64,000 nt of DNA from Porifericola rhodea (GCF_030506305.1 NZ_CP119421.1:922354-986353), one strand, 5' to 3'; shown: positions 7,887-18,292, counted from the first letter of the stretch. The notes: generated by a model from the letters alone, not told the origin. Program-made: numbers and translations.

Positions 7887-9233
7887 TTAATGTTGGTCAA
7901 TGGCTACCGGCATAGCTTTCTCTTTTTCCACTCTGTTTATCACCCACTCACCTATTTTAAGCCCTTGAGCAGTACCGTTTTCGTTAGCATCACGATAATG
8001 AATACCACCATATAACCTGGATACAGCCGCTTCCTTAGCTGCGGTTATAAATGAAGGAAAATCTCGTGCAGGTATGCCATAGCTTACCTCCACATCATCC
8101 GTAAAACTAAAATTATCACCAAAATAGTGAGTAAGAATTACTGCTGCTGCACCAGATATGGTGGAGTGCCCACTGGTGTATTCAGGGAACGGTGGCGTTT
8201 GTAAGAGAGGCTCCCATGTAGGATCTATATATTTACGAATTGCTGTTTCCGGACGAATACGATTACTACGGTATTTCTCGTCCCAACAGGAGATGAATGC
8301 ATCCATTAAGCCTACTGCCACTACAGTATGTATTTTCACTGCTTCACTAAAGCTTTTGCCGGCTTTGTCGCAGGCAATACCTGTGATCCCGATCCAATGA
8401 GCTCCAGGCGATATTTTTTTTAGGCCTACCATCAGGTGGCCACTCTTTTCCATTGCGAAAGGATTACAATCCCAGAAGGAAGCAATTTTTCTATGCTCTA
8501 GTGGAAGCTCCTTACCCTCTTCGTATACTTCCATCAGCATTTTGAAGTATGGCGAATTTTTGTCTTCGCTAAAAGCTACAGGCGGAGCTGGCTTAAACTG
8601 ACTGGCAGAATCCAATGTGAGCGTACGAACGGTATTAAAGTGGGGCTCAACTGCCGCAAAATAAGCCGGAGGTGTAGGATACCAATACCCTTTTCCTTCT
8701 ACAGGCGTGTATTTAGGAAAGTTACTAATCTTATTGTACCCATCTTCAGAAACATATGCCAGTAACTGTTTACTTACCTCCTCGCCATATTTTTTTGACT
8801 GTAGGATTATTTCTTCTGTATATCCAAGCTCCAGGCAAGAGTCCAGAAACTGTTGTTCAAAGTCCAGAATCATGCTACCAGAAGGCTGTACTTTACTAGC
8901 AGTATGCATCATGGCTAAGATCGCACTTAGCGAGGGAGAATAGTTAGCAGCCTCAGGAGCGATGATTTTTGGAAACACATTAAGGGTGCCATGCATGCTA
9001 TTCAGACTGGTATCGTGCTGCGCCATTACTTCGTATGCGGAGAGGTTGATGTAGGCAAAAAAGCGAGCTGCCAGCGGTGGGTTAGTTACATCATGAACCA
9101 TAACTTCAGTAACCTTAGTCATAAGTTTGCTGATGTCTGCATTACTAAACTGCGGCAGGTCTTCCGGTTTAGGGCTACAGCCCAACATCAGCAGAGCTAC
9201 ACTTAGTAGTTGTACCATTAAACTTTTCTTCAT
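7887..9233 (-). CDS. Vanadium-haloperoxidase-like (PAP2) lipoprotein
   Basis: The 448-residue protein has a lipoprotein signal (LLMLGC, Cys19). Its C-terminal half carries the vanadate/phosphate pocket of the PAP2/chloroperoxidase superfamily. KYRSNRIRP fits K-x6-RP, EYTSGHSTISG is the PSGH motif with Thr for Pro, and SRLYGGIHYRD fits SR-x5-H. The family includes vanadium-dependent haloperoxidases and acid phosphatases, and the motifs alone cannot separate the two. The start codon lies two bases after the stop of the FG-GAP/ASPIC gene, so the two are almost certainly translated from one mRNA. It is the last gene of the sigma-FecR-SusCD cluster. Confidence 0.88.
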   Translation of the reverse strand: MKKSLMVQLLSVALLMLGCSPKPEDLPQFSNADISKLMTKVTEVMVHDVTNPPLAARFFAYINLSAYEVMAQHDTSLNSMHGTLNVFPKIIAPEAANYSPSLSAILAMMHTASKVQPSGSMILDFEQQFLDSCLELGYTEEIILQSKKYGEEVSKQLLAYVSEDGYNKISNFPKYTPVEGKGYWYPTPPAYFAAVEPHFNTVRTLTLDSASQFKPAPPVAFSEDKNSPYFKMLMEVYEEGKELPLEHRKIASFWDCNPFAMEKSGHLMVGLKKISPGAHWIGITGIACDKAGKSFSEAVKIHTVVAVGLMDAFISCWDEKYRSNRIRPETAIRKYIDPTWEPLLQTPPFPEYTSGHSTISGAAAVILTHYFGDNFSFTDDVEVSYGIPARDFPSFITAAKEAAVSRLYGGIHYRDANENGTAQGLKIGEWVINRVEKEKAMPVAIDQH

Positions 9234-9235
9234 AT

Positions 9236-12200
9236 CTACTTCAGTTGATAGGCTTTTAGTTCATTCTGGTTCATTCCAAAAAGTAGCGTATTATCTAGCT
9301 TAACAATGCTTCTCATATCTCCTTTTAGGTCAAAGCCAGATTCTTGTTGAGGTATATAAGAAAAATTACCCTTTCCATCATTCTGTAGCAACATGCCATA
9401 GTTAGCATTACACCTGCCGAAGCGTAATCGCGCATTACTAATGTTGCCACCAAGTAGTAAATCTTTGTGTCCATCATTATTGTAGTCTAAAGTACTGATG
9501 GCAAATACTGGAGAAGCTTGTACCACTTCGGGCAAAGCTTTGGAAATAAATTTACCATCATTGCCCATTTCAAAAAGGGAAGTTCTCAGTTCATTAGCTT
9601 TGAGTTGATTTACCCCTTCTAACTCTTCTTCGGTAAAAATATCATTTAGCTGTGCGTCTGCATAACTTTTATAGTCGGGAAAACGAGTTCTAAGCATAGT
9701 GATCTGATCTAAAAATTCGTCTCTGGTTACTGCCGGATAGCTTTTACCTTGTATATAAAAACAAAAAACAGGATCTACAGAGCCATTATTGTCAAAGTCC
9801 TTGTAAAACAGTTCGGCAGGCTGACTATCACTTGCTTTGCATTGGGTGTTAAGCCCCATATTGCCCAATACTAACTCTACTTTACCATCCGCATTCAGGT
9901 CTTCTACAAGAAGCTTGTTCCACCATCCGCTATACTCCTTGTTAAAATAGCTGGATGTATTTTCTATTAATGCACCATCTTTATAGCTGTATACCTGTAT
10001 TGGCATCCACTCTCCTATCACTATTAGTTCGTCCTGTTCATCGGCATCCAGGTCTACCCAGGCGGCATCGGTAACCATACCCAGTGAACTAAGTTGGGGA
10101 GCTGTCTGTGCCGAAGCGTCTTTAAATTTGCCTGATCCGTCGTTAATAAGGATATAACTTTTTGGGGTTTCCGGATAGCGACCAGGGATAACCCTTCCTC
10201 CTACAAAAATGTCCGGGCTTCCATCTTTATCAAGATCGGTAATTCTCGCACAACTGCTACTACTCAGCATATCCGGTAGCGCATCTGCTGCTTTGGTAAA
10301 GCCTCCACTACCGTTATTAAGGTACAATCTGTCCTGAAGAGCTTTATCTTCCGGCATAAAATTGTTGTACCCACCGCTACATACGTACAGGTCCAAAGCG
10401 CCATCTGCATTCGCATCAAAGAAGACTGCGTCTACATCTTCGCTAAATTTATCTTCTTCAAATGCCGGGCCAGGTGTTTTGATAAACTTGCCTGACGCCT
10501 GCTGTAAGTAAACAGCTGCTACCTGACCACTGCTCCCCCCCACAAAAATATCAACCAGACCATCGCTGTTTACATCTCCTTTAATCAGGCAAGGGCCAGA
10601 AAAAGAAAGCGGATTTACCATTAGTGGCTGCCTCTTAAAGTCGTTGATTTTGTTTCTTTGATGACTAAAAGAAAGTGGAGGTTGTACTTCTTTCGCTATA
10701 GCCTGAGTATTATGCTTATAAGCATGTTGCTGTGTTGCATGCTGTTCTCTTAAAACAATTCGCTGATTAGCTCTGACTGTGTCTAATACCTGCTTACTTC
10801 CACCTGGCCATATGACGCTTACAGAATCAATCTTGTCTTTATGCCCTAAGCCAAAATGTAAAACCGGAGAGACGCTGGACTGGTAGCCACGAGAAGGGAT
10901 CTGCTCCAGTGACTGTGTTTCGCCCTGGGCATATAACATTACCTTTGCACCTATTCCGAAGGGGTTTTTACGTGCTCCCTCCAGCTTTACCTGAAGATAA
11001 TGGTGGTCCGATAAACGGTTTGATTCATTTTGAAATACGAATGCAGCTTTGTTGATATTGTTAACTACCAAATCCAAATCTCCATCATTATCCAGATCCG
11101 TATAAGCTGCACCATTGCTATTGGAGGGAATTCGCATCCCCCAGGAAGTAGTTTTGTCAGAGAAAGTATTAACGGCACTTTGGCCCCCTTCATTTTTATA
11201 AATGTAGTTGACCACATTGGATGAAGGCATCTGATACACCAACTCCAGAATATCTTTTCGCATAAGGTTTCCTTCCCTACGCTTAAGATAGTCTCCCATA
11301 TACTTCATAAAGTCCATATTGGTGAAGTCTCTGACATATCCATTAGTTACAAAGAGATCTTTCCATCCATCATTATCATAATCTGCCAGAAGTGCAGCCC
11401 AACTCCAATCGGTATTTGACACACCCGACATTTGCCCCACTTCGCTAAAAGAAGGTTGGCGGCTGTTTACATAACCATTATTGATGTGCAGCATATTCCG
11501 CATATACTGATAATAAAAACCTACTCTGAGGTTTAAGTCAAACAGCTCATAATTATCCGGTGCAAAAAGTAACTTTTGTCTTCTATTATCTTCGGGCAGC
11601 ATATCCAGCGTATAAATATCGTGCAGACCATCGTTATTGACATCCGCAATGTCGTTGCCCATAGAAAAGTGCGAGGTATAGCTTAGCTGCGACTGTATCT
11701 GATCCGTAAACCCACCCTTCTGATTATTAATATAAAGAAAGTCGGGTATAGAGTAGTCATTAGAAATATAGATATCAGGCCAGCCGTCATTATTTATATC
11801 AGAAACACCTACGCCCAATCCATAAGAGAGAGATGTACTCAGAATACCAGCCTGGCCCGTTACATCTGTAAAGTGGGGTTGCTGCCCTCCTTCATTTCTA
11901 AACAGGCGGGGACCATTGGTAGCATCTTCTTTACTGAGCAAGTCCGCTGTGGAGGCTTCATCTAACACGGGCAAAGGAAATGGACTGTGATTTAGCAAAA
12001 ACATATCCAGGTCACCATCCAGGTCATAGTCAAAAAAGGAGGCTTGGGTACTGGTAGAGGCACTTGCCAGGCCATACTCTTCGGCCATTTCTTTAAAAGA
12101 TGGAATCCCTAGTGAGTCCGTTCCCTGATTGATAAACAGCTGATTTTTCCGGTTTTCGGGCTTCACATTGCCAGAATAGCACACATAAATATCCAGCCAG

Positions 12201-12655
12201 CCATCAGCATTAACATCTGCCATGCTCACTCCAGTTTTCCATGGGGCTTTTTTACCACTTACTCCAGCTACTTCAGTAATATCCTGAAAAGTAACGGTCT
12301 CGCTACCTTCAGCTAGTCCCTCATTTAGATATAGTTTATTGGAGACCATATTAGCTGAGAAATAAATATCTTCCCACCCATCGTTATTAACATCGCCTAC
12401 AGCTACACCCCCTCCATTATAAAAATACTCATAGGCCATTACGTTAGTATTTAACCCTTCGGTAAGCTGATTATTAAAGTCTATGTTCGTTTGTTGTGGG
12501 GAGAGAAGCGAAAACAATGGAGGCTCAGAGGAGGTGTTGTTTTCATTGACCTGCCTTTGTTTTTCGGGGGTATTGTTATCGCAAGCCGGGCTAACCATAG
12601 CCAATACAGCTAAGAGGCATAGCCGATAGATTAGGTTGTGTGTAGTACGAATCAA
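9236..12655 (-). CDS. Giant FG-GAP/VCBS and ASPIC (UnbV) lipoprotein
   Basis: The 1139-residue protein starts with a lipoprotein signal (AMVSPAC, Cys25). At least thirteen D-x-[DN]-x-D-G-x-x-D calcium-binding loops follow, for example DVNNDGWEDI, DYDLDGDLDM and DLDNDGDLDL, as in FG-GAP/VCBS propellers. An ASPIC/UnbV domain lies at about 560-650 (NPFGIGAKVMLYAQG... HFGLGHKDKIDSVSVIWPGG), after which a second propeller begins. Such CRTAC1-like proteins are surface or periplasmic and of uncertain function. The start codon is TTG: an in-frame stop lies a few codons upstream and no ATG fits the signal peptide. A 15-base hairpin precedes it. It is tightly coupled to the haloperoxidase-like gene. 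Confidence 0.9.
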   Translation of the reverse strand: MIRTTHNLIYRLCLLAVLAMVSPACDNNTPEKQRQVNENNTSSEPPLFSLLSPQQTNIDFNNQLTEGLNTNVMAYEYFYNGGGVAVGDVNNDGWEDIYFSANMVSNKLYLNEGLAEGSETVTFQDITEVAGVSGKKAPWKTGVSMADVNADGWLDIYVCYSGNVKPENRKNQLFINQGTDSLGIPSFKEMAEEYGLASASTSTQASFFDYDLDGDLDMFLLNHSPFPLPVLDEASTADLLSKEDATNGPRLFRNEGGQQPHFTDVTGQAGILSTSLSYGLGVGVSDINNDGWPDIYISNDYSIPDFLYINNQKGGFTDQIQSQLSYTSHFSMGNDIADVNNDGLHDIYTLDMLPEDNRRQKLLFAPDNYELFDLNLRVGFYYQYMRNMLHINNGYVNSRQPSFSEVGQMSGVSNTDWSWAALLADYDNDGWKDLFVTNGYVRDFTNMDFMKYMGDYLKRREGNLMRKDILELVYQMPSSNVVNYIYKNEGGQSAVNTFSDKTTSWGMRIPSNSNGAAYTDLDNDGDLDLVVNNINKAAFVFQNESNRLSDHHYLQVKLEGARKNPFGIGAKVMLYAQGETQSLEQIPSRGYQSSVSPVLHFGLGHKDKIDSVSVIWPGGSKQVLDTVRANQRIVLREQHATQQHAYKHNTQAIAKEVQPPLSFSHQRNKINDFKRQPLMVNPLSFSGPCLIKGDVNSDGLVDIFVGGSSGQVAAVYLQQASGKFIKTPGPAFEEDKFSEDVDAVFFDANADGALDLYVCSGGYNNFMPEDKALQDRLYLNNGSGGFTKAADALPDMLSSSSCARITDLDKDGSPDIFVGGRVIPGRYPETPKSYILINDGSGKFKDASAQTAPQLSSLGMVTDAAWVDLDADEQDELIVIGEWMPIQVYSYKDGALIENTSSYFNKEYSGWWNKLLVEDLNADGKVELVLGNMGLNTQCKASDSQPAELFYKDFDNNGSVDPVFCFYIQGKSYPAVTRDEFLDQITMLRTRFPDYKSYADAQLNDIFTEEELEGVNQLKANELRTSLFEMGNDGKFISKALPEVVQASPVFAISTLDYNNDGHKDLLLGGNISNARLRFGRCNANYGMLLQNDGKGNFSYIPQQESGFDLKGDMRSIVKLDNTLLFGMNQNELKAYQLK

Positions 12656-12687
12656 TTTAATGAAACTTTAGAGGTGCCTTTAAACAG

Positions 12688-12725
12688 AAAATCTATGCTA
12701 GTATTTTACAACTAGCATAGATTTT
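12688..12725 (-). terminator. 15-bp perfect hairpin between SusD and ASPIC genes
   Basis: AAAATCTATGCTAGT and its exact reverse complement are separated by eight bases, just after the SusD stop codon. The minus-strand stem ends in TTTT, but no longer T-run follows. It may act as a partial terminator or as an mRNA 3'-end stabiliser that sets SusCD expression above that of the two genes behind it. Confidence 0.6.
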
Positions 12726-12750
12726 AAAAAAGTTCAAAGTGATTAGCTGA

Positions 12751-14601
12751 TTAATATCCTGGATTTTGGACCAATGCCTCGTTTCGGTTCATTTCATCGC
12801 GAGAGATAGGTAAGAAATACATCTTATCCAGCCACTGGCGATTTTCTATACCGGGATCTATCTGCTGAACAGTATACTCATAGTTGTATTTTTCGGGATC
12901 GTACTTGTATAGACTTACGCTCTCACCCGGTTTAAGAGTACCTTCTATACTAATAATTTCAACTTGCTGTCCTATAGTTTCGTCCGCGATCATCCAGCGA
13001 CGGGCATCATGGTAGCGATGCTCTTCAAACACTAGCTCTACTCTTCTTTCGTTTCTATATTCTTCCATTAGCTCGTCACCAGAAGAAGTAATAGCTGGCA
13101 TACCTGCACGGAAACGGATTTTGTTTAACCAGGCTCTAGCCTCAGCCTCTTCTCCTAATTCAATACAAGCTTCTACATAGTTTAATATGGCCTCAGTGTA
13201 ACGCAGAATAGGCCACGGAACCTCCTGCCAGGTGTTCTGGTCTACTATGTCTGGATCTTTATTAATAAACTTGTGCATATAATAGCCAGTACGCGTACCG
13301 TTCCAGTCTTCCACTGAGCTTTGACGAGTATCCAATCCAAAGAAAGTAACTACTTCACCATCCTGCACAATCTCGTAAGAGCCTGTCTGAATCTGGTTAG
13401 CAGGATCTTTAGCAGCTACATCAGCTGTACGAGGTTTCCAGTCTGCACCATCGTACAAAATTGAAGCATAAAAGCGAGGATCCCTGTTTTCGTAAGGGTT
13501 GTTTGCATGATCAGGATTGCTCCAGTCAAACTCACTTCCATCCATCATTTGATAATCGTCCACTAAGTTTTGAGTAGGGGTATTTCCTGCCCAGTTATGG
13601 TATCCGTTAGGGCCATTATATAAACCTATTCTTCCGCCATTTTCTTGCTTTTGATTCACGAAGTAGCGAGCCATAATAAGTTCATCTTCTCCCCCCTCTT
13701 GCGCTAAAGAAATATTTTCATAATTCTGCTCTCCTTCTTCCGGCGATACAGGCTCCATTAAATCTGTTTTATATCCACTACCTCTATCCAATACTGCTTT
13801 AGCTGCATCTTTTGCTGCCTGCCAACGCGACATTTGATCACCGCTTGTATAGCCCAGAAGTTCCTGATTAGAGAAACCACTTATAGTACTTGACTGTGCA
13901 GAAGCAGTAGGTATATGATGAAGGTCACTTGCCGCATATAACAATACACGAGCTTTTAGTGCCATTGCAGCTTCTACACTTGCTCTCCCTGCTTCCATAT
14001 TCATACCTTCTAATAGCTCTGCTGCGGAATTCAGGTCTGATACAATAAAATCAACGCAGTCTTCAAAGGAGCTCCGAGGCAAGGAGTAACTTTCTTCATC
14101 TAATTCATAAACTCTATCAACAATAGGAAATCCTCCAAAATAACGAAGAATCTGATGATAATAGTAGGCTCTCATAAAATGAGCCTCACCTCTAAGGCGC
14201 GTGGCAAGCTCTGTATTTTCAAACTGAGGCGTTTCCAGATTGCTTAAAGCTACGTTAGCCGCTCTGATATACCTATACATATCATCCCAGTCAATCGTAT
14301 TATTGATCCACCCCCTATCAGCAGGGTTTGAACGAGACTCAGTGATTGTATTGATACCTCTTCCAGGGTGTGTGAATAAAGCTTCGTCTGTAAGAGAAGC
14401 AAGCATTTGCTCATCAAACCCACCATTGCCAAAGCCTGAATATATATTCGTAACAAAGGCTTCAGATAAACCGCCATCAACCCAGGTATCTTCAGCAGGT
14501 ACCAGATCTAGCGGTTTAGTGTTTACAAAATCATCATTACAGCTCGTAGCTACCGCCAGAGATGCAAAGAGCGTGATGTATATATATTTAATTTTGTTCA
14601 T
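12751..14601 (-). CDS. susD: SusD/RagB-family nutrient-binding lipoprotein
   Basis: The 616-residue protein has a lipoprotein signal (LAVATSC, Cys21) and the SusD layout. The N-terminal part carries DFVNTKPLDLVPAEDTW. Then come the TPR-like helices (RGEAHFMRAYYYHQILRYFGGFP) and a C-terminal RagB part with LNYVEACIELGEEAEARAWL, IRFRAGMPA and EYRNERRVELVFEEHRYHDARRW, all standard SusD wording. SusD caps the SusC barrel on the outer face of the outer membrane and delivers the ligand, usually a glycan or peptide. It lies 20 bases after SusC. No glycoside hydrolases are nearby, so the ligand is unknown. Confidence 0.95.
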   Translation of the reverse strand: MNKIKYIYITLFASLAVATSCNDDFVNTKPLDLVPAEDTWVDGGLSEAFVTNIYSGFGNGGFDEQMLASLTDEALFTHPGRGINTITESRSNPADRGWINNTIDWDDMYRYIRAANVALSNLETPQFENTELATRLRGEAHFMRAYYYHQILRYFGGFPIVDRVYELDEESYSLPRSSFEDCVDFIVSDLNSAAELLEGMNMEAGRASVEAAMALKARVLLYAASDLHHIPTASAQSSTISGFSNQELLGYTSGDQMSRWQAAKDAAKAVLDRGSGYKTDLMEPVSPEEGEQNYENISLAQEGGEDELIMARYFVNQKQENGGRIGLYNGPNGYHNWAGNTPTQNLVDDYQMMDGSEFDWSNPDHANNPYENRDPRFYASILYDGADWKPRTADVAAKDPANQIQTGSYEIVQDGEVVTFFGLDTRQSSVEDWNGTRTGYYMHKFINKDPDIVDQNTWQEVPWPILRYTEAILNYVEACIELGEEAEARAWLNKIRFRAGMPAITSSGDELMEEYRNERRVELVFEEHRYHDARRWMIADETIGQQVEIISIEGTLKPGESVSLYKYDPEKYNYEYTVQQIDPGIENRQWLDKMYFLPISRDEMNRNEALVQNPGY

Positions 14602-14621
14602 TTCTTTGCTTTGATTTATGC

Positions 14622-17600
14622 TTAAAATGTAACAGTAGCACCTAAGTTGATGATGCGTGACTGAGGGTAATACTGTCCAGACTGACTTCCAGACTCTGGA
14701 TCTAACACTTTGAGTTTATCAATCGTAAACAGGTTTAGTCCGTTAGCATATACCCTCATGTTACCAATACCCACTCTTTCCAGAATACCCTGAGGAAGGT
14801 TGTAACCAACTTCAAAGTTTTTCAGACGAAGGTAATCCGCATCTCTTAACCAGTAGGTATTGTTGGTAGAGTACCACTGATTGTTTCTGTCGGCAATTCT
14901 CGGATGCACACTGCTAGGATTGTCTATCTGCCAGCGATTTTCGTAAGTATCCAGCAGGTAGTTTCCTATACTTCCAGATTCAGTAATTACAAATAGTTTT
15001 GCTCCTGTAGCACCTTGAAATAATACTGTCAGGTCAAAATTCTTATAGTTGGCGCTTAGGTTAATCCCTCCCTGGAAAGTAGGGTTAGAAGTAAAGTCCG
15101 TTCTGATCTGATCATCTGGAGTAATTTTACCATCAGGCACTCCATCCGGCCCATAAATATCCTTGTATTTCATATCACCGGGCCGCAGTGTATTAGTTAG
15201 CGCGCTATAATCTATAGTATTTGCATCTATTTCTTCCTGAGAAGCAAATACTCCATCGTATTCATACAGTTGATATGTATACATTGGGCGACCTGTAGTT
15301 CTTTGCCAGGCCGGAGCGCCAGGAGCTTCATCCCAGAAGAGAATCTCGTTCTGTGCATAGCCTCCATTTACACTCGCACTGAAGCTTAAGTCACCGATTT
15401 CACCATTATAACCTACATTAAAATCGTACCCCTGGTTTTTAACTTCGCCAACATTTTGCGGTGGCAGCGTCATACCTGTAGACTGAGGTACAGAGCCGTA
15501 TGTAGGCCAAAGAATATTTGTACGCTTATTTATGAAATAATCAAATTCAAAGAAGATTCTACCTTCCAGCATCTGACCTTCTACCCCAAAGTTAGCGTTG
15601 TTAGCTACCTCCCATGTTATACTTTGATTTGGCACCCAAGTCTCATATAATGTTTTTACGGGTTGTCCACCTATAATATAGCTATCAAAGCCATAAGTAG
15701 AAAGGTATCTATATTCCTGTAATGGTTCATCTCCATCAATATTACCATTGCTGTTAGCATCATAATAAATACGGTCATTACCCATCTGCCCCCACGAACC
15801 TCGTATTTTGAAGAAGTCCATAAAGCTTATATTATCTTTCCAGAAGTTTTCTTCTGAAACAACCCAGCCAGCTAGCACACCAGGAAAAAATCCATAACGG
15901 GTATCTTCAGGAAACATATAAGACCCATCAAACCTCCACAAGAATTCAGCAAGATATTTTTCCTGATAGTTGTAGGCTACACGACCGAAATAGTTTAGAC
16001 GTGCACGCTCCCAGGCACTTCCACCATTGTCTTTTTGCTCATCTCCTCCAGCAAATAGCTGGTCAATTGCATCAGAGATAAAGAAACGGCGGTAAGCGTT
16101 AAACCCACTATACTCAATAGTCTCTCTATTAACACCCGCGAGAAGAGTTACATTATGTTCTCCAAATGTTTTTGTATAATTAGCCGTAGCGCCTAAAAGT
16201 ATGTTAAGCTGGTCTTCGTTCCCCTGGCTCAGATTGGGCTCGGCCGGTCCTCTAGCACCTTTTACTAGTAGAGGGTCTCCATCGTCACCGTAGGTAACTC
16301 CGTCCCAGGTGTATAAGAACCAGGGGGTGTTCCATCTTTTGGTTTGGCGGATGCGCTTATCAACCGCAGCTGTAGCTGTTACTTTTAATCCTTCTACACC
16401 TGGTATAGATATCTCCAATGAGCCATTCGTCTGGATATAGTTCTGAGTATCTTCATCATAGCCGGTTTGGTTGGTGGTTACTACAACAGGGTTGGTTCCG
16501 TTTTCAATATCCGGCCCAGGCAAACCATTAGGCCAGTAAGCAGGTGAAGTAGGTATTCCTCTCATCTGCATTCTGAATATCTGCCCTGCAGAAACAGTAG
16601 GATAAAAACGATTCTCCTGACGCCCTAGAATACCAATAGAGGTTTTGATGTACTCATTAATATTTCCATCCAGGTTGATTCGGATATCATACTGCTTGTA
16701 GCCGGTGGCTGCATCTTTGTAAAAAGCATCCTGATTTTGGTACCCTAACGAGGCCAGATACCTAAAATCTTCTGTACCACCAGAAAGCTGCAAATTATGC
16801 TGCACCTGAGGAGACCAGTTCTTTAGTGTGGCATCGTACCAGTCGGTATTAGGGTGCCCCCAGGGGTCGGAACCATTTCTAAATAACTCAAAGTCTTCAG
16901 GAGTGTAGGGCGCCTCTACTACCGAACCATTAGCACGTGTGTAGCTTCCTTCTGAGTCAAACGCAGCCTGAGCTGCTCCCCACTCTTCTACGGGCAAGTT
17001 AAAAATCTCCAGCTCATTTCTCATCTCTGCAAACTGAGATGCATTCGCCAGATCAGGAACTCGTGTAGGTTGTGCCCAACCTTGATTGACAGAATAGGAA
17101 AGCTCTGGCTTACCACTTTTACCACGCTTTGTAGTAATTAAGATTACTCCATTTGCCGCACGTGCTCCATAAATTGCAGCAGATGCATCCTTAAGAACTG
17201 ATACACTTTCTATGTCGGCAGGATTTAACCTTTCAAAACCTCCAGCTCTGGCAGGTACACCATCAATTACAATCAAAGCATCATTATTACCTAAAGTATT
17301 TGAGCCTCTGATACGAATAGCAGAACCATCAGCGCCAGGTTCACCACTTCTGTTTATGGCAAATACCCCGGGTATACGTCCTGCCAAAGAGTTTGAAAGG
17401 TTAACTGTAGGAGACTTAGTCAGTTCCTGACCTTCAACTGCGGCCACCGAACCAGTTACTGTTACTTTCTTCTGCTCGCCGTAGCCTACAACTACCACCT
17501 CAGAGAGAGATTGTATATCGGGCATCAGCGCCATATCAATCGTAGTACGGCCGTTTATTTCTTCTTCTACAGTTTCGTAGCCTACAGAAGAGAAAACCAG

Positions 17601-18251
17601 AGTGGTAGTTTCATCTGGAACACTTAGATTATAGTTACCATCTACATCAGTAATGGTTCCTATGGTAGTACCTTTAGCTAGAATGTTAACTCCTGGTAGC
17701 CCTGAACCATCGTCAGCATCGGTTACTGTACCAGAGATGTTTTTTTCCATGGCTTTTACCTGATGAGGTAGAGCTTCGGTAGAGCTTAACCAGGGCTGAG
17801 CATCTTTCTTATGACGAGGATCTGCTTGCTGAGCTTCTCCCTGCTGAGGCGCAGTACGCTGTATTTTATCTACCTTAGATTTTTCTCGATAAATCACATA
17901 ATACTTTTCTCCTGTCTTACGGTATTGCAAGTCAAGGGGAGAAAGATAGCCTTCTAAGATATCGTCTACAGAACCTTTCGCATTGTTTTCAGAAACTTCT
18001 ACTTTCTGATCTTCTACCAATGTGATATCATAGGTAAAATATACTTTGTACTCTGATTGTAAATGCTCCAATACGCTTTTGAGCGTTCGCTTATTCTTAT
18101 CCTGTGCTTTGCCACTATCTTTTTCAGTCAGATAGTTATTGGTAAGATTACCGGCAACAGCTTGTTGCTGGGGCAGTATTACGTAGCTCAGACTATAGAC
18201 TATAGCCAGTAAGCACGCTAACTGCACACGAAACGGTAGTTTTTTCTTCAT
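14622..18251 (-). CDS. susC: SusC/RagA TonB-dependent receptor with STN signalling domain
   Basis: This is a 1209-residue outer membrane protein. A signal peptide is followed by an STN domain at about 55-125 (LKSVLEHLQSEYKVYFTYD), which in such receptors relays signals to a FecR anti-sigma factor. A carboxypeptidase-regulatory-like beta domain comes next (ISGTVTDADDGSGLPGVNIL). The plug then carries the SusC marker LSEVVVVGYGEQKKVTVTGS and VLKDASAAIYGARAANGVI. The rest is a TonB-dependent beta-barrel ending in an aromatic residue (ATVTF). It imports a large ligand using TonB energy together with SusD. It lies 41 bases downstream of fecR, as in trans-envelope regulated Sus systems. Confidence 0.95.
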   Translation of the reverse strand: MKKKLPFRVQLACLLAIVYSLSYVILPQQQAVAGNLTNNYLTEKDSGKAQDKNKRTLKSVLEHLQSEYKVYFTYDITLVEDQKVEVSENNAKGSVDDILEGYLSPLDLQYRKTGEKYYVIYREKSKVDKIQRTAPQQGEAQQADPRHKKDAQPWLSSTEALPHQVKAMEKNISGTVTDADDGSGLPGVNILAKGTTIGTITDVDGNYNLSVPDETTTLVFSSVGYETVEEEINGRTTIDMALMPDIQSLSEVVVVGYGEQKKVTVTGSVAAVEGQELTKSPTVNLSNSLAGRIPGVFAINRSGEPGADGSAIRIRGSNTLGNNDALIVIDGVPARAGGFERLNPADIESVSVLKDASAAIYGARAANGVILITTKRGKSGKPELSYSVNQGWAQPTRVPDLANASQFAEMRNELEIFNLPVEEWGAAQAAFDSEGSYTRANGSVVEAPYTPEDFELFRNGSDPWGHPNTDWYDATLKNWSPQVQHNLQLSGGTEDFRYLASLGYQNQDAFYKDAATGYKQYDIRINLDGNINEYIKTSIGILGRQENRFYPTVSAGQIFRMQMRGIPTSPAYWPNGLPGPDIENGTNPVVVTTNQTGYDEDTQNYIQTNGSLEISIPGVEGLKVTATAAVDKRIRQTKRWNTPWFLYTWDGVTYGDDGDPLLVKGARGPAEPNLSQGNEDQLNILLGATANYTKTFGEHNVTLLAGVNRETIEYSGFNAYRRFFISDAIDQLFAGGDEQKDNGGSAWERARLNYFGRVAYNYQEKYLAEFLWRFDGSYMFPEDTRYGFFPGVLAGWVVSEENFWKDNISFMDFFKIRGSWGQMGNDRIYYDANSNGNIDGDEPLQEYRYLSTYGFDSYIIGGQPVKTLYETWVPNQSITWEVANNANFGVEGQMLEGRIFFEFDYFINKRTNILWPTYGSVPQSTGMTLPPQNVGEVKNQGYDFNVGYNGEIGDLSFSASVNGGYAQNEILFWDEAPGAPAWQRTTGRPMYTYQLYEYDGVFASQEEIDANTIDYSALTNTLRPGDMKYKDIYGPDGVPDGKITPDDQIRTDFTSNPTFQGGINLSANYKNFDLTVLFQGATGAKLFVITESGSIGNYLLDTYENRWQIDNPSSVHPRIADRNNQWYSTNNTYWLRDADYLRLKNFEVGYNLPQGILERVGIGNMRVYANGLNLFTIDKLKVLDPESGSQSGQYYPQSRIINLGATVTF

Positions 18252-18292
18252 AACATGAGTAGTTTAATTTGCGTGTGAAAAAATTGTGATTG

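Noticed and set aside
12655-12664. ATG start further upstream for the FG-GAP/ASPIC gene
   Set aside because: An in-frame TAA lies just upstream and no ATG fits the signal peptide frame.
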